A DNA stretch of 64,000 nucleotides, from assembly GCA_947502835.1 (NCBI GenBank), contig CANNBJ010000003.1, forward strand, positions 434,001 to 498,000, in the 5' to 3' direction. A program made the translations under genes and the position numbers. Below the pieces are notes generated by a model. The model made no database searches, had not been told where the DNA came from, and saw only the letters and a list, made by a program, of their open reading frames with translations. Shown here in pieces: positions 8,574-17,587 of the stretch. How positions within the stretch are numbered: the first letter of the stretch is position 1; every line of letters starts with the position of its first letter. Origin of the DNA: Bdellovibrionales bacterium (GTDB taxonomy: Bacteria; Bdellovibrionota; UBA1018; CAIMNF01).

Positions 8574-9318
8574 AACCCGTGGTGTCCTTCCGTTTCTTCT
8601 TTTGATTTTCGGATGTGCGTCTCCGCCCGTCACCAAGGTCTTGTCCCCGGTGGAGCAGATTGCCGTCGATTCAAAGCGGGCATCCGGTTTGGCGGATGAG
8701 TTCAGGAAAAAAGTCCGGTTCGTCCAGGTGCCCCGGCTCGAGCGGTTTCTCACCCGCATGGGAACGAGGCTCGGCTTGGCATCGAAGGATTTTCCCCTGG
8801 AGCGGGTCGAGGTCAGGATTCATCATGATTCCACTGCCGATTTGAAGCGGCCGTTTTCCTTTCCGGGCACGCTGGTTTCCATTCCCCTCGGGTTTCTCAG
8901 GAAAGTCGAGTTTGAGAATGAACTTGCGGCGGTGATCGCGCTTGAACTTGGACACGTGGTCAATCGCCATCTTTCGAATCGTGTGGCTTCGGACGAAGAT
9001 GCAGTTCCGGGGAAGGTCGCCTTGTTCGGGGAGGAAAGTGTGTTCGAGTGGGGCCGGGATGAGCGGGAGAGGTCGATCAAAGTCGGCACCGAGCTGCTGT
9101 ATGCTGCGGGCTATGATGTGAGGGGAATGGCGTCAATGTTTCAGCAGGAGACGGGTTTTTTCGGAATTCCGGATACCGAATCCCGCCAAAAGGAAGTAGA
9201 ATTCAATGTACGGGAAGCACAGAGAGCCAAAATCGGTCTGCTTCCCTTGGTCAAGCCTGTGGTGAGGAGCTCCGAGTTCATCCAGTTCAAACGGGAACTG
9301 GGCCGGATCCGGGGATGA
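8557..9318 (+). CDS. M48-like lipoprotein lacking the first catalytic histidine
   Basis: A 253-residue lipoprotein (signal sequence with lipobox IFGC, acylated Cys around 20). The central part resembles M48/BepA-type peptidases (LVSIPLGFL, then an ELAAVIALELGHVVNRH helix), but the HExxH motif reads LELGH at 129-133, so the first zinc ligand is missing and the protein is probably a pseudo-peptidase. The family usually acts on outer membrane protein assembly in the periplasm. It is embedded in the recycling operon with 17-base and 4-base overlaps to its neighbours. Confidence 0.7.
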   Translation: MCLNRKTRGVLPFLLLIFGCASPPVTKVLSPVEQIAVDSKRASGLADEFRKKVRFVQVPRLERFLTRMGTRLGLASKDFPLERVEVRIHHDSTADLKRPFSFPGTLVSIPLGFLRKVEFENELAAVIALELGHVVNRHLSNRVASDEDAVPGKVALFGEESVFEWGRDERERSIKVGTELLYAAGYDVRGMASMFQQETGFFGIPDTESRQKEVEFNVREAQRAKIGLLPLVKPVVRSSEFIQFKRELGRIRG

Positions 9319-10403
9319 GCATGAAGATCAAAAGCGTTTTGGATGAGGTGAAGTCGGCCATGGATGCACAAATGAGGGAAGAACAGGGCATGCAGTCGTT
9401 TCTTGAGCGCTCGAGGGCGATCCAGTCGATTGAAAAGATGCCGGGGGATGCGAGCACCCGTCGTTACTACAGGGTCAAGGCCAAGGACGGGGATCACGGG
9501 CTTCGCTCTCTTGTGGTCATGGCGATGGAACCATTTGAGGAAAAAGGGCAGTCGATTCCTTTTCTCTCGATTCAAAAGCACCTCAAGCGCAATGGTGTGG
9601 ATGTGCCGGAGGTGCTTGATTTCGATGCACGCCAGGGGTTCATCCTTCTGGAGGACCTCGGGGATACGACCCTTCTTCGCAGCCTGCAGGAGGTTTCCGA
9701 TCGATCGCAAGAGCGGGTGTTTTTCGAGAAGGCGATTGATGCCGTGGTGAATCTCCATGTGGCAACAGGACCGATTCATGCCGATGAAGCCGAGAGGTCT
9801 TCCATCGAAGGATTCAAGCTGCGGTTTGACGAGGAAAAGCTTCTCTGGGAAGTGAATTTCACGATTGAACATTTTTACGAAAAGCACCTCCAGCGGAAGA
9901 TCACCGAGGAGGACATGCGCATCCTGAAGGATGGATTCACCCGGATCTGCGCCGAGCTGGCGGCAGAGCCGACCGTTTTCACCCATCGCGATTATCACAG
10001 TCGCAACATCATGGTGACTTCAACAGGACGATTCGTGATGATCGACTTTCAGGATGCACGGATGGGGCCTCCCCAGTACGATCTGGCCTCCTTGCTCAGG
10101 GACAGTTACTACCAGCTGGATGAGACGCAGATCCAGCACCTTACCCGGTATTATCGGGAGCAAATGGGGAAAAGGGGCGCGCCGGTTCAGGATGTCGCCC
10201 GCTTCGATCGCCTCTTTGACCTGATGGCGGTTCAACGGAACTTCAAGGCCATCGGGAGTTTTGCTTCCTTCCTGAATCGCCGGGGAAATCCCGCCTATCT
10301 CAAGTTCATCGGAAACACCTTCGAGAACATTCGAAGGAATCTTCTCAAATACCCGGAGTTTTCCCGGTTAAGAGAGGTTTTGTATCAGTACTACTATTTC
10401 TAA
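9315..10403 (+). CDS. amgK: AmgK-like sugar kinase (MurNAc/GlcNAc anomeric kinase)
   Basis: A 362-residue phosphotransferase of the APH/choline kinase fold. AmgK phosphorylates MurNAc (and GlcNAc) at C1, which lets recycled cell-wall sugar bypass de novo UDP-MurNAc synthesis. Visible motifs are the nucleotide-binding start DASTRRYYR (45-53), the hinge LLEDLGD (111-117), the catalytic loop HRDYHSRNIM (224-233), and the metal-binding IDFQDAR (243-249) followed by QYDLASLLRD. The directly following MurU-like gene, four bases downstream, strongly supports AmgK over other aminoglycoside-kinase-like functions. Confidence 0.85.
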   Translation: MSMKIKSVLDEVKSAMDAQMREEQGMQSFLERSRAIQSIEKMPGDASTRRYYRVKAKDGDHGLRSLVVMAMEPFEEKGQSIPFLSIQKHLKRNGVDVPEVLDFDARQGFILLEDLGDTTLLRSLQEVSDRSQERVFFEKAIDAVVNLHVATGPIHADEAERSSIEGFKLRFDEEKLLWEVNFTIEHFYEKHLQRKITEEDMRILKDGFTRICAELAAEPTVFTHRDYHSRNIMVTSTGRFVMIDFQDARMGPPQYDLASLLRDSYYQLDETQIQHLTRYYREQMGKRGAPVQDVARFDRLFDLMAVQRNFKAIGSFASFLNRRGNPAYLKFIGNTFENIRRNLLKYPEFSRLREVLYQYYYF

Positions 10404-10407
10404 AGGA

Positions 10408-11259
10408 ATGGTGCTTGCTGCCGGTCTCGGCACCCGCCTCAGGCCCTTCACGGAACGCATCCCGAAGCCCCTCATCCCGCTCCACGGTGTTCCCTGCATC
10501 GAGTACGCGCTCCTTTCCCTTCGTGCTGCAGGAGTGGACGAGGTTGTTGTGAATCTGCATGCCCATCCGGGACAGATGAGGCGCTATCTTGATTCGCATG
10601 CTTTTGGATCCCTGCAGGTTTCCCTCAGTGATGAGTCGAAACTTCTTCTTGGGAGTGCGGGAGGCATTCGCCATGCACTCCCTTTGCTTGGAAAGAGGCC
10701 GTTTTTTTCCATGAACGCGGATGTCCTTCATCTGGCTCCTCTTCGTGATCTCGAAAAGCGTCATCATGAGCTCCGGATGCGTCACAATGTGCTGATGACG
10801 CTGGTTTTGGCCTCCGGAGAGGTTGTCGAGGGGCAGGTCGGGGAGTACCGGGAGATCATGGCAGATGATTCAACGGGTTTGGTGGAAGGGTTTGGTGAAA
10901 AGAAGCGCCATGTTCCATTCTTCACGGGGACTGCGGTGTTTGAACCCGAGGCCTTTCGCCACCTTTCCTTGGGAGAGCCTTCGGAGTTTGTTCCAGAGGT
11001 TCTCGAGCCCGCTCTTCGGGCCGGACGGGTGGGGTTTCTGCGGTCTGATGCTCCCTGGATTGACATCGGTTCTCCGGCCTTGTGGCACAGGGCCGAGCAG
11101 GAGATCCGCAGGTTGCTGGATTCCGGGAGGCTTCCGGAGTTCCTGATCAGGCGCTTGAAGAATTCCGACCCCGGACTGGGAGGAAGATTCGAGCTTGGCA
11201 AAAAACAAATCCGGTTAGACGATACCGTGCATGAGATTGAGGATTTTCGCTCTTCCTAG
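10408..11259 (+). CDS. murU: MurU-like nucleotidyltransferase (MurNAc-1-phosphate uridylyltransferase)
   Basis: A 283-residue sugar-1-phosphate nucleotidyltransferase. It has the pyrophosphorylase signature LAAGLGTRLRPFT with IPKPLIP, and the metal-binding motif MNADVLH near 103. In the AmgK/MurU route it makes UDP-MurNAc from MurNAc-1-P and UTP. The ATG at 10408 is only 4 bases after the amgK stop, in the context TAAAGGAATG, so initiation is probably by reinitiation. It starts three or four residues shorter than usual for this family. The frame is open upstream from 10372 (stop just before), but contains no ATG, GTG or TTG. The C-terminal 40 residues overlap the next start by 29 bases. Confidence 0.82.
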   Translation: MVLAAGLGTRLRPFTERIPKPLIPLHGVPCIEYALLSLRAAGVDEVVVNLHAHPGQMRRYLDSHAFGSLQVSLSDESKLLLGSAGGIRHALPLLGKRPFFSMNADVLHLAPLRDLEKRHHELRMRHNVLMTLVLASGEVVEGQVGEYREIMADDSTGLVEGFGEKKRHVPFFTGTAVFEPEAFRHLSLGEPSEFVPEVLEPALRAGRVGFLRSDAPWIDIGSPALWHRAEQEIRRLLDSGRLPEFLIRRLKNSDPGLGGRFELGKKQIRLDDTVHEIEDFRSS

Positions 11260-11920
11260 ATTTGCCCTGTTTTTGGCGGGGATGCTCCCTTCCCTGACCT
11301 GGTGCGCATTTCATCCCGTCTCCGTGCTGTACCGCCGCGAGGATTTCTTTTGGGTTTGCGGGATCGGCGTGATCCTGGGAATTCTTTTCTCGATCCTGGT
11401 CCGTAGGGGCTTCTTTTTTGCGCGGGTTCTGCTCTCGGTGATCTTCCTTGCCGGGATCGGGGTTGCATTCTTGAGCGCTGTTCTGGATCGGGATTTTGGA
11501 TCTCTGGGGATTGCTCTGGGGGCGTTTTTTGTCTTTGTGGGAGTGATGCTCTGGCTCGAGCGAAGGATTGCGTCCGCCGCTCTCAATCCCGGTCATGTGT
11601 GGTTTGAAGGCGAGCTTCGCTTGATTCCGGGACTCACGGCCCTGATCCGGGACGGGGAGCTGAGTCGGCCGGCACGGGTGAGAAGAGTCGACCCGGACGG
11701 ATTTTTTCTGTTCTTTGATCAACCATTTTCCTTCAGGCCAAATCAGAGACTCACGGTCGAAATGTCCTCTACTCACCGGAAAATCGAGGGAGAAGCGAGG
11801 GTTTCTGCTCATTTCTCGGGTGAAAAGATGGGCTTGGGGCTTCAGTTTTTGCCAAAAGACCTTTATCATTTCGGCGATTATTCCGCTTTGGTTCAGGAGT
11901 TGCGAGGAAGAGGTTTATGA
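11231..11920 (+). CDS. Membrane protein with a C-terminal PilZ-like domain
   Basis: A 229-residue protein with four transmembrane segments in the first 115 residues (about 8-25, 40-58, 65-84, 88-107), followed by a cytoplasmic beta-rich domain. That domain has a PilZ-like outline: RPARVRRVDPDGFFL, then GEARVSAHF and MGLGLQF. The RxxxR motif needed for c-di-GMP binding may be represented by RPARVRR near 140, but I cannot confirm it. Overlaps at both ends place it in the operon. Function unknown; a second-messenger-responsive envelope regulator is a guess. Confidence 0.55.
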   Translation: MRLRIFALPRFALFLAGMLPSLTWCAFHPVSVLYRREDFFWVCGIGVILGILFSILVRRGFFFARVLLSVIFLAGIGVAFLSAVLDRDFGSLGIALGAFFVFVGVMLWLERRIASAALNPGHVWFEGELRLIPGLTALIRDGELSRPARVRRVDPDGFFLFFDQPFSFRPNQRLTVEMSSTHRKIEGEARVSAHFSGEKMGLGLQFLPKDLYHFGDYSALVQELRGRGL

Positions 11921-12390
11921 GGTTTTGGAGGATCGGGAAACAAGCTGTGGGGATGGTTGCGGTGATGGCCGTTCTTTGGGGGTGCACAAAAACCCCCGGG
12001 GAGAGCTCGCCTGCGAAGGTGTTGGAAAACTACATCAAGATCAGTTTCAGCTTGAGCGGGGCTCAGGATCGAAAGCGGATGGAGGAGCTCCTGACCGGAG
12101 ACACTCTTGCTCGATTGATGTCCTGGAGTGATGACCAGTTCATGAAGGCGTTTCTCGAATCCCCGAAACGCTTCCAAGGGCTCAAGATCCTCGAAAATCG
12201 CAAAGTGAGCGACCAAGAGGTGGCTCTTACCTATGAGCTTTCCTTTGAGGAGGGGCCGAAGGAGAATCTTGCGCAGATCACCCAGAAAAAGCTCTGCTCC
12301 GTGATCAAGGTGGATGGACTCTGGAAGATCAAGGAAGTGAGAAGCATTCGCGAGTCCATTGAATACCTGAAGGAATTCACCCTTCCTTGA
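11917..12390 (+). CDS. Hypothetical lipoprotein
   Basis: A 157-residue predicted lipoprotein: positively charged start, hydrophobic segment, lipobox LWGC. The mature domain (VLENYIKISF..., ending with a strand VDGLWKIKEV) resembles small DUF4878/NTF2-like periplasmic domains, where a VDGxWKI strand is common. The start overlaps the PilZ-like gene by four bases (ATGA). No ligand can be assigned. Confidence 0.65.
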   Translation: MRFWRIGKQAVGMVAVMAVLWGCTKTPGESSPAKVLENYIKISFSLSGAQDRKRMEELLTGDTLARLMSWSDDQFMKAFLESPKRFQGLKILENRKVSDQEVALTYELSFEEGPKENLAQITQKKLCSVIKVDGLWKIKEVRSIRESIEYLKEFTLP

Positions 12391-12400
12391 GGACTGCCCC

Positions 12401-12943
12401 ATGATTCGCATGCTGATGAGCCTCTTTTTCTTTTTTTCGTTTCCCGTGCTCCTGCTTGCGTGGGTATTGAAATCGGCGTGGGTGCTGGCAGCGGGGATTG
12501 GGTGCGGGTCTTTCGGGATTCTTTATTTTTGGCTCAACTCCTACTCGGAGTTTTTGCTGCGGGTTAGGCCCTACCGACTCCACGAGGAGCTCGAGGGTCG
12601 TCTGCGGGCCCTCTGGAGGGAAGAGGGGCCGGAACGAACCGGGGTGGAATTCTTCAGTTATCGTGCAACGGATCCGGAGTTCAAGATCTGGGTTCATGCG
12701 CCGGGAAAGATCGGGATTTTTTTCAGTCAAGGATTTCTCGAGCAGGCAACAGATCTGGAAATCCGCTCCGCATTCAGGGGTGTGCATGAGATGAAGCTCC
12801 GGGAAGTGCGCAGGAAGAACAGGCTTTTCTCGGTGCGTCTCAGATTGGACCGCTGGAAGGGGCGGGAAGAAGAGTTCCGCTATTGGTTTTTGTCCTTCTG
12901 GCTTTATCCCCTTGAGAGACTCCTGAAAATTGCTAAGATCTGA
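12401..12943 (+). CDS. Membrane protein resembling a degenerate M48 peptidase
   Basis: A 180-residue protein with two N-terminal transmembrane segments (4-22, 26-45). Its C-terminal part follows the M48 pattern: a strand-turn KIGIFFSQGFLEQATDLEIRS corresponding to the substrate strand, then a helix with VHEMKL. The zinc motif is thus HE at 129-130 but Leu at the second histidine position, so activity is unlikely. It is the second degenerate M48-like protein in this operon. A weaker alternative is an unrelated membrane protein with chance similarity. Confidence 0.5.
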   Translation: MIRMLMSLFFFFSFPVLLLAWVLKSAWVLAAGIGCGSFGILYFWLNSYSEFLLRVRPYRLHEELEGRLRALWREEGPERTGVEFFSYRATDPEFKIWVHAPGKIGIFFSQGFLEQATDLEIRSAFRGVHEMKLREVRRKNRLFSVRLRLDRWKGREEEFRYWFLSFWLYPLERLLKIAKI

Positions 12944-12946
12944 GGC

Positions 12947-13201
12947 ATGTTGCCAAAACTCGATCTCACCACTTTCTTCCTCTCTGTTTCCCAAGCCGCC
13001 ATGCAATCGCTCACCGAAAAGGAACGGGATCTGGAGTTTGCCCGCCACAACATCGACCTCCTTGAGTTGATGCACGAAAAAACGCGGGGAAACCGATCGG
13101 AAGATGAGGATCAGCTCTTGAGCCATCTCCTGTTTGAGCTTCGCATGGGGTTTGTGAATGCCGAGAAGGAAGTCGCAGCGAAGGGATCCCATGGAAAATA
13201 A
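12947..13201 (+). CDS. DUF1844 family protein
   Basis: An 84-residue cytoplasmic, helical protein matching DUF1844: a start with TTFFLSVSQAAMQSL, then ARHNIDLLELMHEKTRGN followed by an acidic stretch and LLFELRMGFV. The family has no established function but is widespread in deltaproteobacteria, acidobacteria and planctomycetes. The gene starts 3 bases after the M48-like gene, and its last 11 bases overlap the PLP decarboxylase start. Confidence 0.8.
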   Translation: MLPKLDLTTFFLSVSQAAMQSLTEKERDLEFARHNIDLLELMHEKTRGNRSEDEDQLLSHLLFELRMGFVNAEKEVAAKGSHGK

Positions 13202-14513
13202 AATCACGTTTCCAAAGACCGGTACGGATCGAAAAAAGGTTCTCTCAAAACTGGAAGAGAACCGTGCCGGCGACAGCAAATGGCATGAGGGGCGCACCTT
13301 CAGTCTTGTGTACCACGAGAGTGACGAGCATACGGAGTTCCTGAAAAAAGCGTACACGACGTATTTTCATGAAAATGGACTGAACCCGGGCGCATTCCCG
13401 TCGATTCGAAAGTATGAGGCCGAGGTGGTCTCCATGGCGGCTCACTTGCTCGGGGGCGGCGAAAAGGCTGCGGGCTCCATGACATCCGGAGGCTCCGAGA
13501 GTGTCATGATGGCGGTGAAGGCGCATCGGGATTGGGCATTTTCAACAAAAGGAATTCGCGAGCCCGAGATGATTTTTGCCGTGACCGCACATCCGGCATT
13601 CGATAAGGCAGCCCACTATTTCGGAGTGAAGCCCGTGAAGGTTCCGGTCGATTCGAATCAGCGAATGGAGCTTTCCGCAGTGAAGGCTGCGCTCACGCCG
13701 AACACCATTCTGATCGTGGGTTCTGCGCCCCAGTATCCGCATGGAGTGATGGATCCGATCCTGGACCTTGCATCGCTTGCCAAGGCGAATGGGATCGGGA
13801 TGCATGTGGATGCGTGTGTGGGTGGATTCATGCTTCCGTTTTTGCGCAAGCTCGGTCGCGACATTCCGCCCTTTGATTTCACTGTGGAGGGTGTGACCTC
13901 GATTTCGGCTGACCTTCACAAGTACGGATTCACGGCCAAGGGCGCGTCGGTCATTTTGTTTCGGGACAAGGAGCTCAGGCGCTTTCAATTTTTCATCAGC
14001 AAAGACTGGCCGGGAGGATTGTTCGCATCTCCCTCGGTGACCGGGACAAGGCCCGCGGGGTCGATCGCGGCCGCTTGGGCGACATTGAATGCGCTCGGAG
14101 AAGAGGGGTATCTTGAGCTCTACTCGCGTCTTATGAAGACAGTGGATGCATATCGATCCGGCATCGAGGCAATTGGGTTCAAGATGGTCGGAAATCCGGT
14201 GGGAACTCTGTTTGCCTACACATCCAATGATGTGAACATGCACGTGATCGCAGATCTCATGGCGGCAAAGGGCTGGTTTCTTGATCGGCAGATGAATCCG
14301 GATTCAATCCACCTGACGATCACTCCTGCAAACGAACCCGCACTTTCGCAATATTTGGCGGATCTCAAGGGAGCGTATGATACCGCGCGCGCCCATCCTG
14401 AACTTGCAGGTGAGGGGATGGCGGCGATGTACGGCATGGTCGCAAAGATTCCTGATCCGACGATGGTGAATCAGTTTTTGTATCAATACATGGATCAGCG
14501 GTACGAGACTTGA
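13191..14513 (+). CDS. PLP-dependent decarboxylase/lyase, sphingosine-1-phosphate lyase-like
   Basis: A 440-residue fold-type I PLP enzyme of the group II decarboxylase superfamily. Motifs: GSMTSGGSESVMMAV (phosphate-binding loop), HVDACVGGF (Asp contacting the pyridine nitrogen), and SADLHKYGF with the Schiff-base Lys. The overall order and the HKYGFTAKGASV context resemble sphingosine-1-phosphate lyase more than glutamate decarboxylase. Bacterial homologues cleave phosphorylated sphingoid bases or decarboxylate amino acids; the substrate here is unknown. The ATG at 13191 with AAGGG upstream is chosen; an in-frame ATG at 13158 lies deep inside the previous gene. The 3' end overlaps the convergent membrane gene by 19 bases. 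Confidence 0.82.
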   Translation: MENKITFPKTGTDRKKVLSKLEENRAGDSKWHEGRTFSLVYHESDEHTEFLKKAYTTYFHENGLNPGAFPSIRKYEAEVVSMAAHLLGGGEKAAGSMTSGGSESVMMAVKAHRDWAFSTKGIREPEMIFAVTAHPAFDKAAHYFGVKPVKVPVDSNQRMELSAVKAALTPNTILIVGSAPQYPHGVMDPILDLASLAKANGIGMHVDACVGGFMLPFLRKLGRDIPPFDFTVEGVTSISADLHKYGFTAKGASVILFRDKELRRFQFFISKDWPGGLFASPSVTGTRPAGSIAAAWATLNALGEEGYLELYSRLMKTVDAYRSGIEAIGFKMVGNPVGTLFAYTSNDVNMHVIADLMAAKGWFLDRQMNPDSIHLTITPANEPALSQYLADLKGAYDTARAHPELAGEGMAAMYGMVAKIPDPTMVNQFLYQYMDQRYET

Positions 14514-16276
14514 GGGAATTTTCGCCAGACATAGCCTCCCACCCACACTCCGTCCTTGAAGATCGGACGAAAGCCGATGGGGACAAATCGGCCCGAGTGA
14601 TTCCGACCACGGGCTTTTTGTTTCATCGCAGAGAAGAGGCGTTGAAGGCTGCGGGAGTCCATCGGACCCAAAGTGGAGGGAAGGGGTGATCCCAGATCCC
14701 AACGAAGGGCGCCGGCCGGGAGGGGGTGATCGATGGATTTCCCTCGCAGGTGAAGTTCCTTTTCCCAATACACACCGAAGATTTCAAGCAGATCCCGCGG
14801 ATGAAGTCTGGATTGATCGGGAGTGGTCCAGATCATGTGTCTCCGATTCTCAAGTCCGACAAGACTTCCTGCGGGAAGGGCGGAGAAGAGTGCCTCAGCT
14901 GAGTTTGAAAGCGAAAATCCAAGCACTCCCCGGGTAAGCTCGACTCCTTGGATTCCGGAGTGCTCCGGGATCAGCTCCTTTGAAACCCACTGCGAGCCTT
15001 GGAGTTTTTCCAGGCCGCTGGAAATCCAAAGAGCGATCCCTCCGAGCAGAGCCGGGCCCGCAAGGGAAAATGCAATGAGTGAGGGAAGGTCCCAACTCAC
15101 CCCGAGAGAGATCAAGGCAAGGAGACCGAGGGCAAGGAGTGACCATCGGGCACCGCGAATGAATGCACAGAGAGTGCCGATGAAATAGATTCCCCAAGAA
15201 AGAAAAATCATCAGGGGAATCAGGAGGTCCGCAGGATCGAGAATCCCGGGATCGGTGAACCGGGCGGCGAGCCAGGAGAGGAGGGTGATGAAGAGTCCGT
15301 AGGAGAAAAGGGCCCGGAGGGCGTCGGACGACAGCATCCGGTACACGCGTTGGAACACCCTGTGTTTGTATTTCAGGAAATCGACATAGTAGAGGTAGGC
15401 GATGCTGCTTGCGGAAAGGTACAGGGGTGAGAGGATAAAGGCCAACGCTTGATATTCCTCGTCAACATCCCATTGGGTGAGTGCCAGATGGTAAAAGAGA
15501 ATGGAAAAGAAAAAGGGGAGCTCGATCAAAGGAAGAGTCAGGCCCGATTTCAGGGAGAAGGCCAGTTCGCGTCTCGAGGGAATGCGAAACCCCCGGAAGA
15601 GGTTTCCGGGAATCCCAAGGGAGGGAATTCCGGCAATCGCGCAGGTTTTCAAAGTGAAATGGGTGGAGAGGCTGATTCGCAAGGCGGTATTCACAAAAAA
15701 TACGAAAGCGATTCCGGGCATGCCGTACTTTTGTGCGACCGTGAGCAAAAGAATTGCATGGAGAAGATCAAGGCCGCTCAAGGACCAAAAGGGACGCCGG
15801 GTCCGGGATACGCTGAAGAGAAAGGACTGGAGGGTTTTCAGGAGCCATTCACAAAAGACTCCGATCACGCCAAGCATAAGAATGAGGATCAGAATCGGGG
15901 ACAGAGGTTCTGCAAGGAATCGGGTGGCCAATCCGCACCCGATCAGGAACACGAGGATCAGAAGCAAAAGACCGCGCCATGCACTTCTCCAGGCAGCATG
16001 GATGGATCGCCGGAATTCCTTGTGCTGGCGATTGTGCCGGAGTCTTGAGAGCTCAGCCCTCAAATCCTCAAGCGAGCTCCAGCGATAACGGACCATAAAC
16101 TCGGTCAGATAGCGGAAGATCAGATAAAGAAAGGCATGGCGTGCCGGGATGAGATTTTGAAAACTCTCCCACTCGGCGTAGCGGGTCAACAGGAGAAGAC
16201 CTCGCTGCAACAGAACATAGCGAAGTCGATGCATGCAATACGAGAAAGAGCGGGAGAGCAGGATCAATCGCTCCAT
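14495..16276 (-). CDS. Polytopic membrane protein in operon with a reverse transcriptase
   Basis: A 593-residue protein I cannot assign to a family. Residues 1-90 are basic and mostly soluble. Roughly 95-420 hold ten or more hydrophobic segments. Residues 430-593 form a soluble C-terminal domain. Segment spacing vaguely recalls Wzx/MATE-type flippases, but no diagnostic motif is seen. It begins 18 bases after the reverse transcriptase stop with GGAG 11 bases before the ATG, so the two are almost certainly one operon. The gene's tail overlaps the convergent decarboxylase gene. A role as membrane effector or transporter partner of the reverse transcriptase is inference. Confidence 0.7.
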   Translation of the reverse strand: MERLILLSRSFSYCMHRLRYVLLQRGLLLLTRYAEWESFQNLIPARHAFLYLIFRYLTEFMVRYRWSSLEDLRAELSRLRHNRQHKEFRRSIHAAWRSAWRGLLLLILVFLIGCGLATRFLAEPLSPILILILMLGVIGVFCEWLLKTLQSFLFSVSRTRRPFWSLSGLDLLHAILLLTVAQKYGMPGIAFVFFVNTALRISLSTHFTLKTCAIAGIPSLGIPGNLFRGFRIPSRRELAFSLKSGLTLPLIELPFFFSILFYHLALTQWDVDEEYQALAFILSPLYLSASSIAYLYYVDFLKYKHRVFQRVYRMLSSDALRALFSYGLFITLLSWLAARFTDPGILDPADLLIPLMIFLSWGIYFIGTLCAFIRGARWSLLALGLLALISLGVSWDLPSLIAFSLAGPALLGGIALWISSGLEKLQGSQWVSKELIPEHSGIQGVELTRGVLGFSLSNSAEALFSALPAGSLVGLENRRHMIWTTPDQSRLHPRDLLEIFGVYWEKELHLRGKSIDHPLPAGALRWDLGSPLPSTLGPMDSRSLQRLFSAMKQKARGRNHSGRFVPIGFRPIFKDGVWVGGYVWRKFPQVSYR

Positions 16277-16294
16277 GGGTATGTCGTCTCCATT

Positions 16295-17587
16295 CTAGCG
16301 GTTCCTTTTGGCAATGAGAGAGGGAATGCCATGATTTTGAAAGAGTGTCTTTTTCCGCATGCTTCGAAACGCACGAGGTCCTCTTTTGCCTGTAATGGTC
16401 TCGGCAAGGGTCAGGCAAACCTCATGGTCCAATTGAAGAAGTTGCCCCCTGTCATTGCCAAGGCCCATCAGTTTATCCATGTACGGGTGCGGATGTCCCG
16501 ATCGGATTCCATAGGCGCGCTCAAGGCCGCGGGCCACAGCGGAAAGGCGTTCCTCAAGAGGGAGATCCGGGAGAACTGCGAGGGTTTTCCGTACGATACG
16601 GTTCAGGTGCCGCTGCAAAACGGCCTGTTTTTTGGAATGGATCCGGAGAGTTCCATTGAAGTGGATCTCATACCCGAGAAAGGGCACGGTCTGTCGTCCC
16701 TGAAACCCCGATCCGGACCAACGAAAGGTTTGAAGTTTGTCAGCCCGCACCTCGAGCTCAAGTGCCGAGACTTTCCGGAGGAATCCTGCTGTGATTTCCT
16801 GAAGCCTCCGGGGTTCGGGGTGTACGAAGAAAAAATCATCCCCGTACCGGCAATAGATCGCGTGCGGGGAATCCACCAATTGTTCCTCGAAATACCGGTC
16901 GAGAATCCCAAGATACAGGTTCAGGATCAGGGGTTGCAGGGGAGATCCGGTGGGCACCCCGTACCTGAGGTGAAAGGAGCCGGGGGTGTCTTTCCATTCA
17001 AGCTCCGGACGAAGCGCCCGGGTGAAGAGTTGAATCAAAACCGGATTTGGAAACAGTGTGGAATCCGGAAGAATCTCCGAAAGAATCGGCCAGAGAGCCG
17101 AACGGGGGTGGACCGGAATCGATTCCCCGCATTTCTTGATGTCCGCGCGGAGGACATACAGTGCCCGATCCTTTTGCTTGGTCTTTTTTCGATAGCCTTT
17201 GAGTTGGCCAAGAATGTGTTCAAAGGCGGTTTCGACCGAACGTCCTCGGATGAAGGAGTGGGCATGGGGCGATTGGATCCGCTTGAGAGAGGGCTCCAGA
17301 ATCTGCCGGAGCAGTCCGTGTGCGAGCTGGGAGTGGAGCGGGAGCTCGACGATCTCGCGGGTCTTGTCGAGCTTGATTTGTTTCAGGATCAGGGGCTTTG
17401 ATTCCGGGAGTGTTCCCGCAAGAAGGCATCGTGCGACACGGAACAGGTGTTGCATCCTGGTTTCTTCAAGCTCGAAGGGAGACTCGGGAAGCCGTTGAAA
17501 CCAGTCCTTGGTCCGGATTCTTTCCCACTCGCGAGCCAACATCATCCAGATCCGGATTGCACGAACCATCATAAAGGGCGATCCCAA
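16295..17587 (-). CDS. Stand-alone reverse transcriptase-like protein
   Basis: A 430-residue RNA-directed DNA polymerase of the RVT_1 type. Motifs in order: SFIRGRS (111-117, motif 2), LRADIKK (146-152, catalytic Asp149), GVPTGSPLQPLILNLYL (210-226, motif 4), YGDDFFF (248-254, catalytic Asp250/Asp251) and VPFLGYEIHF (301-310, motif 7). All three catalytic aspartates are present. After Asp149 the usual FxxI/FDSI is replaced by KKCGESIPV. No maturase-specific, HNH, integrase or protease domain is attached; about 120 thumb-like residues follow motif 7. No group II intron was recognised. The sequence lacks the retron NAxxH and VTG signatures, so an unknown-group (Abi/DRT-like) or new class is likelier. 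The start has two further nearby ATGs (17572, 17569) and is uncertain by a few codons. Confidence 0.85.
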   Translation of the reverse strand: MGSPFMMVRAIRIWMMLAREWERIRTKDWFQRLPESPFELEETRMQHLFRVARCLLAGTLPESKPLILKQIKLDKTREIVELPLHSQLAHGLLRQILEPSLKRIQSPHAHSFIRGRSVETAFEHILGQLKGYRKKTKQKDRALYVLRADIKKCGESIPVHPRSALWPILSEILPDSTLFPNPVLIQLFTRALRPELEWKDTPGSFHLRYGVPTGSPLQPLILNLYLGILDRYFEEQLVDSPHAIYCRYGDDFFFVHPEPRRLQEITAGFLRKVSALELEVRADKLQTFRWSGSGFQGRQTVPFLGYEIHFNGTLRIHSKKQAVLQRHLNRIVRKTLAVLPDLPLEERLSAVARGLERAYGIRSGHPHPYMDKLMGLGNDRGQLLQLDHEVCLTLAETITGKRGPRAFRSMRKKTLFQNHGIPSLIAKRNR

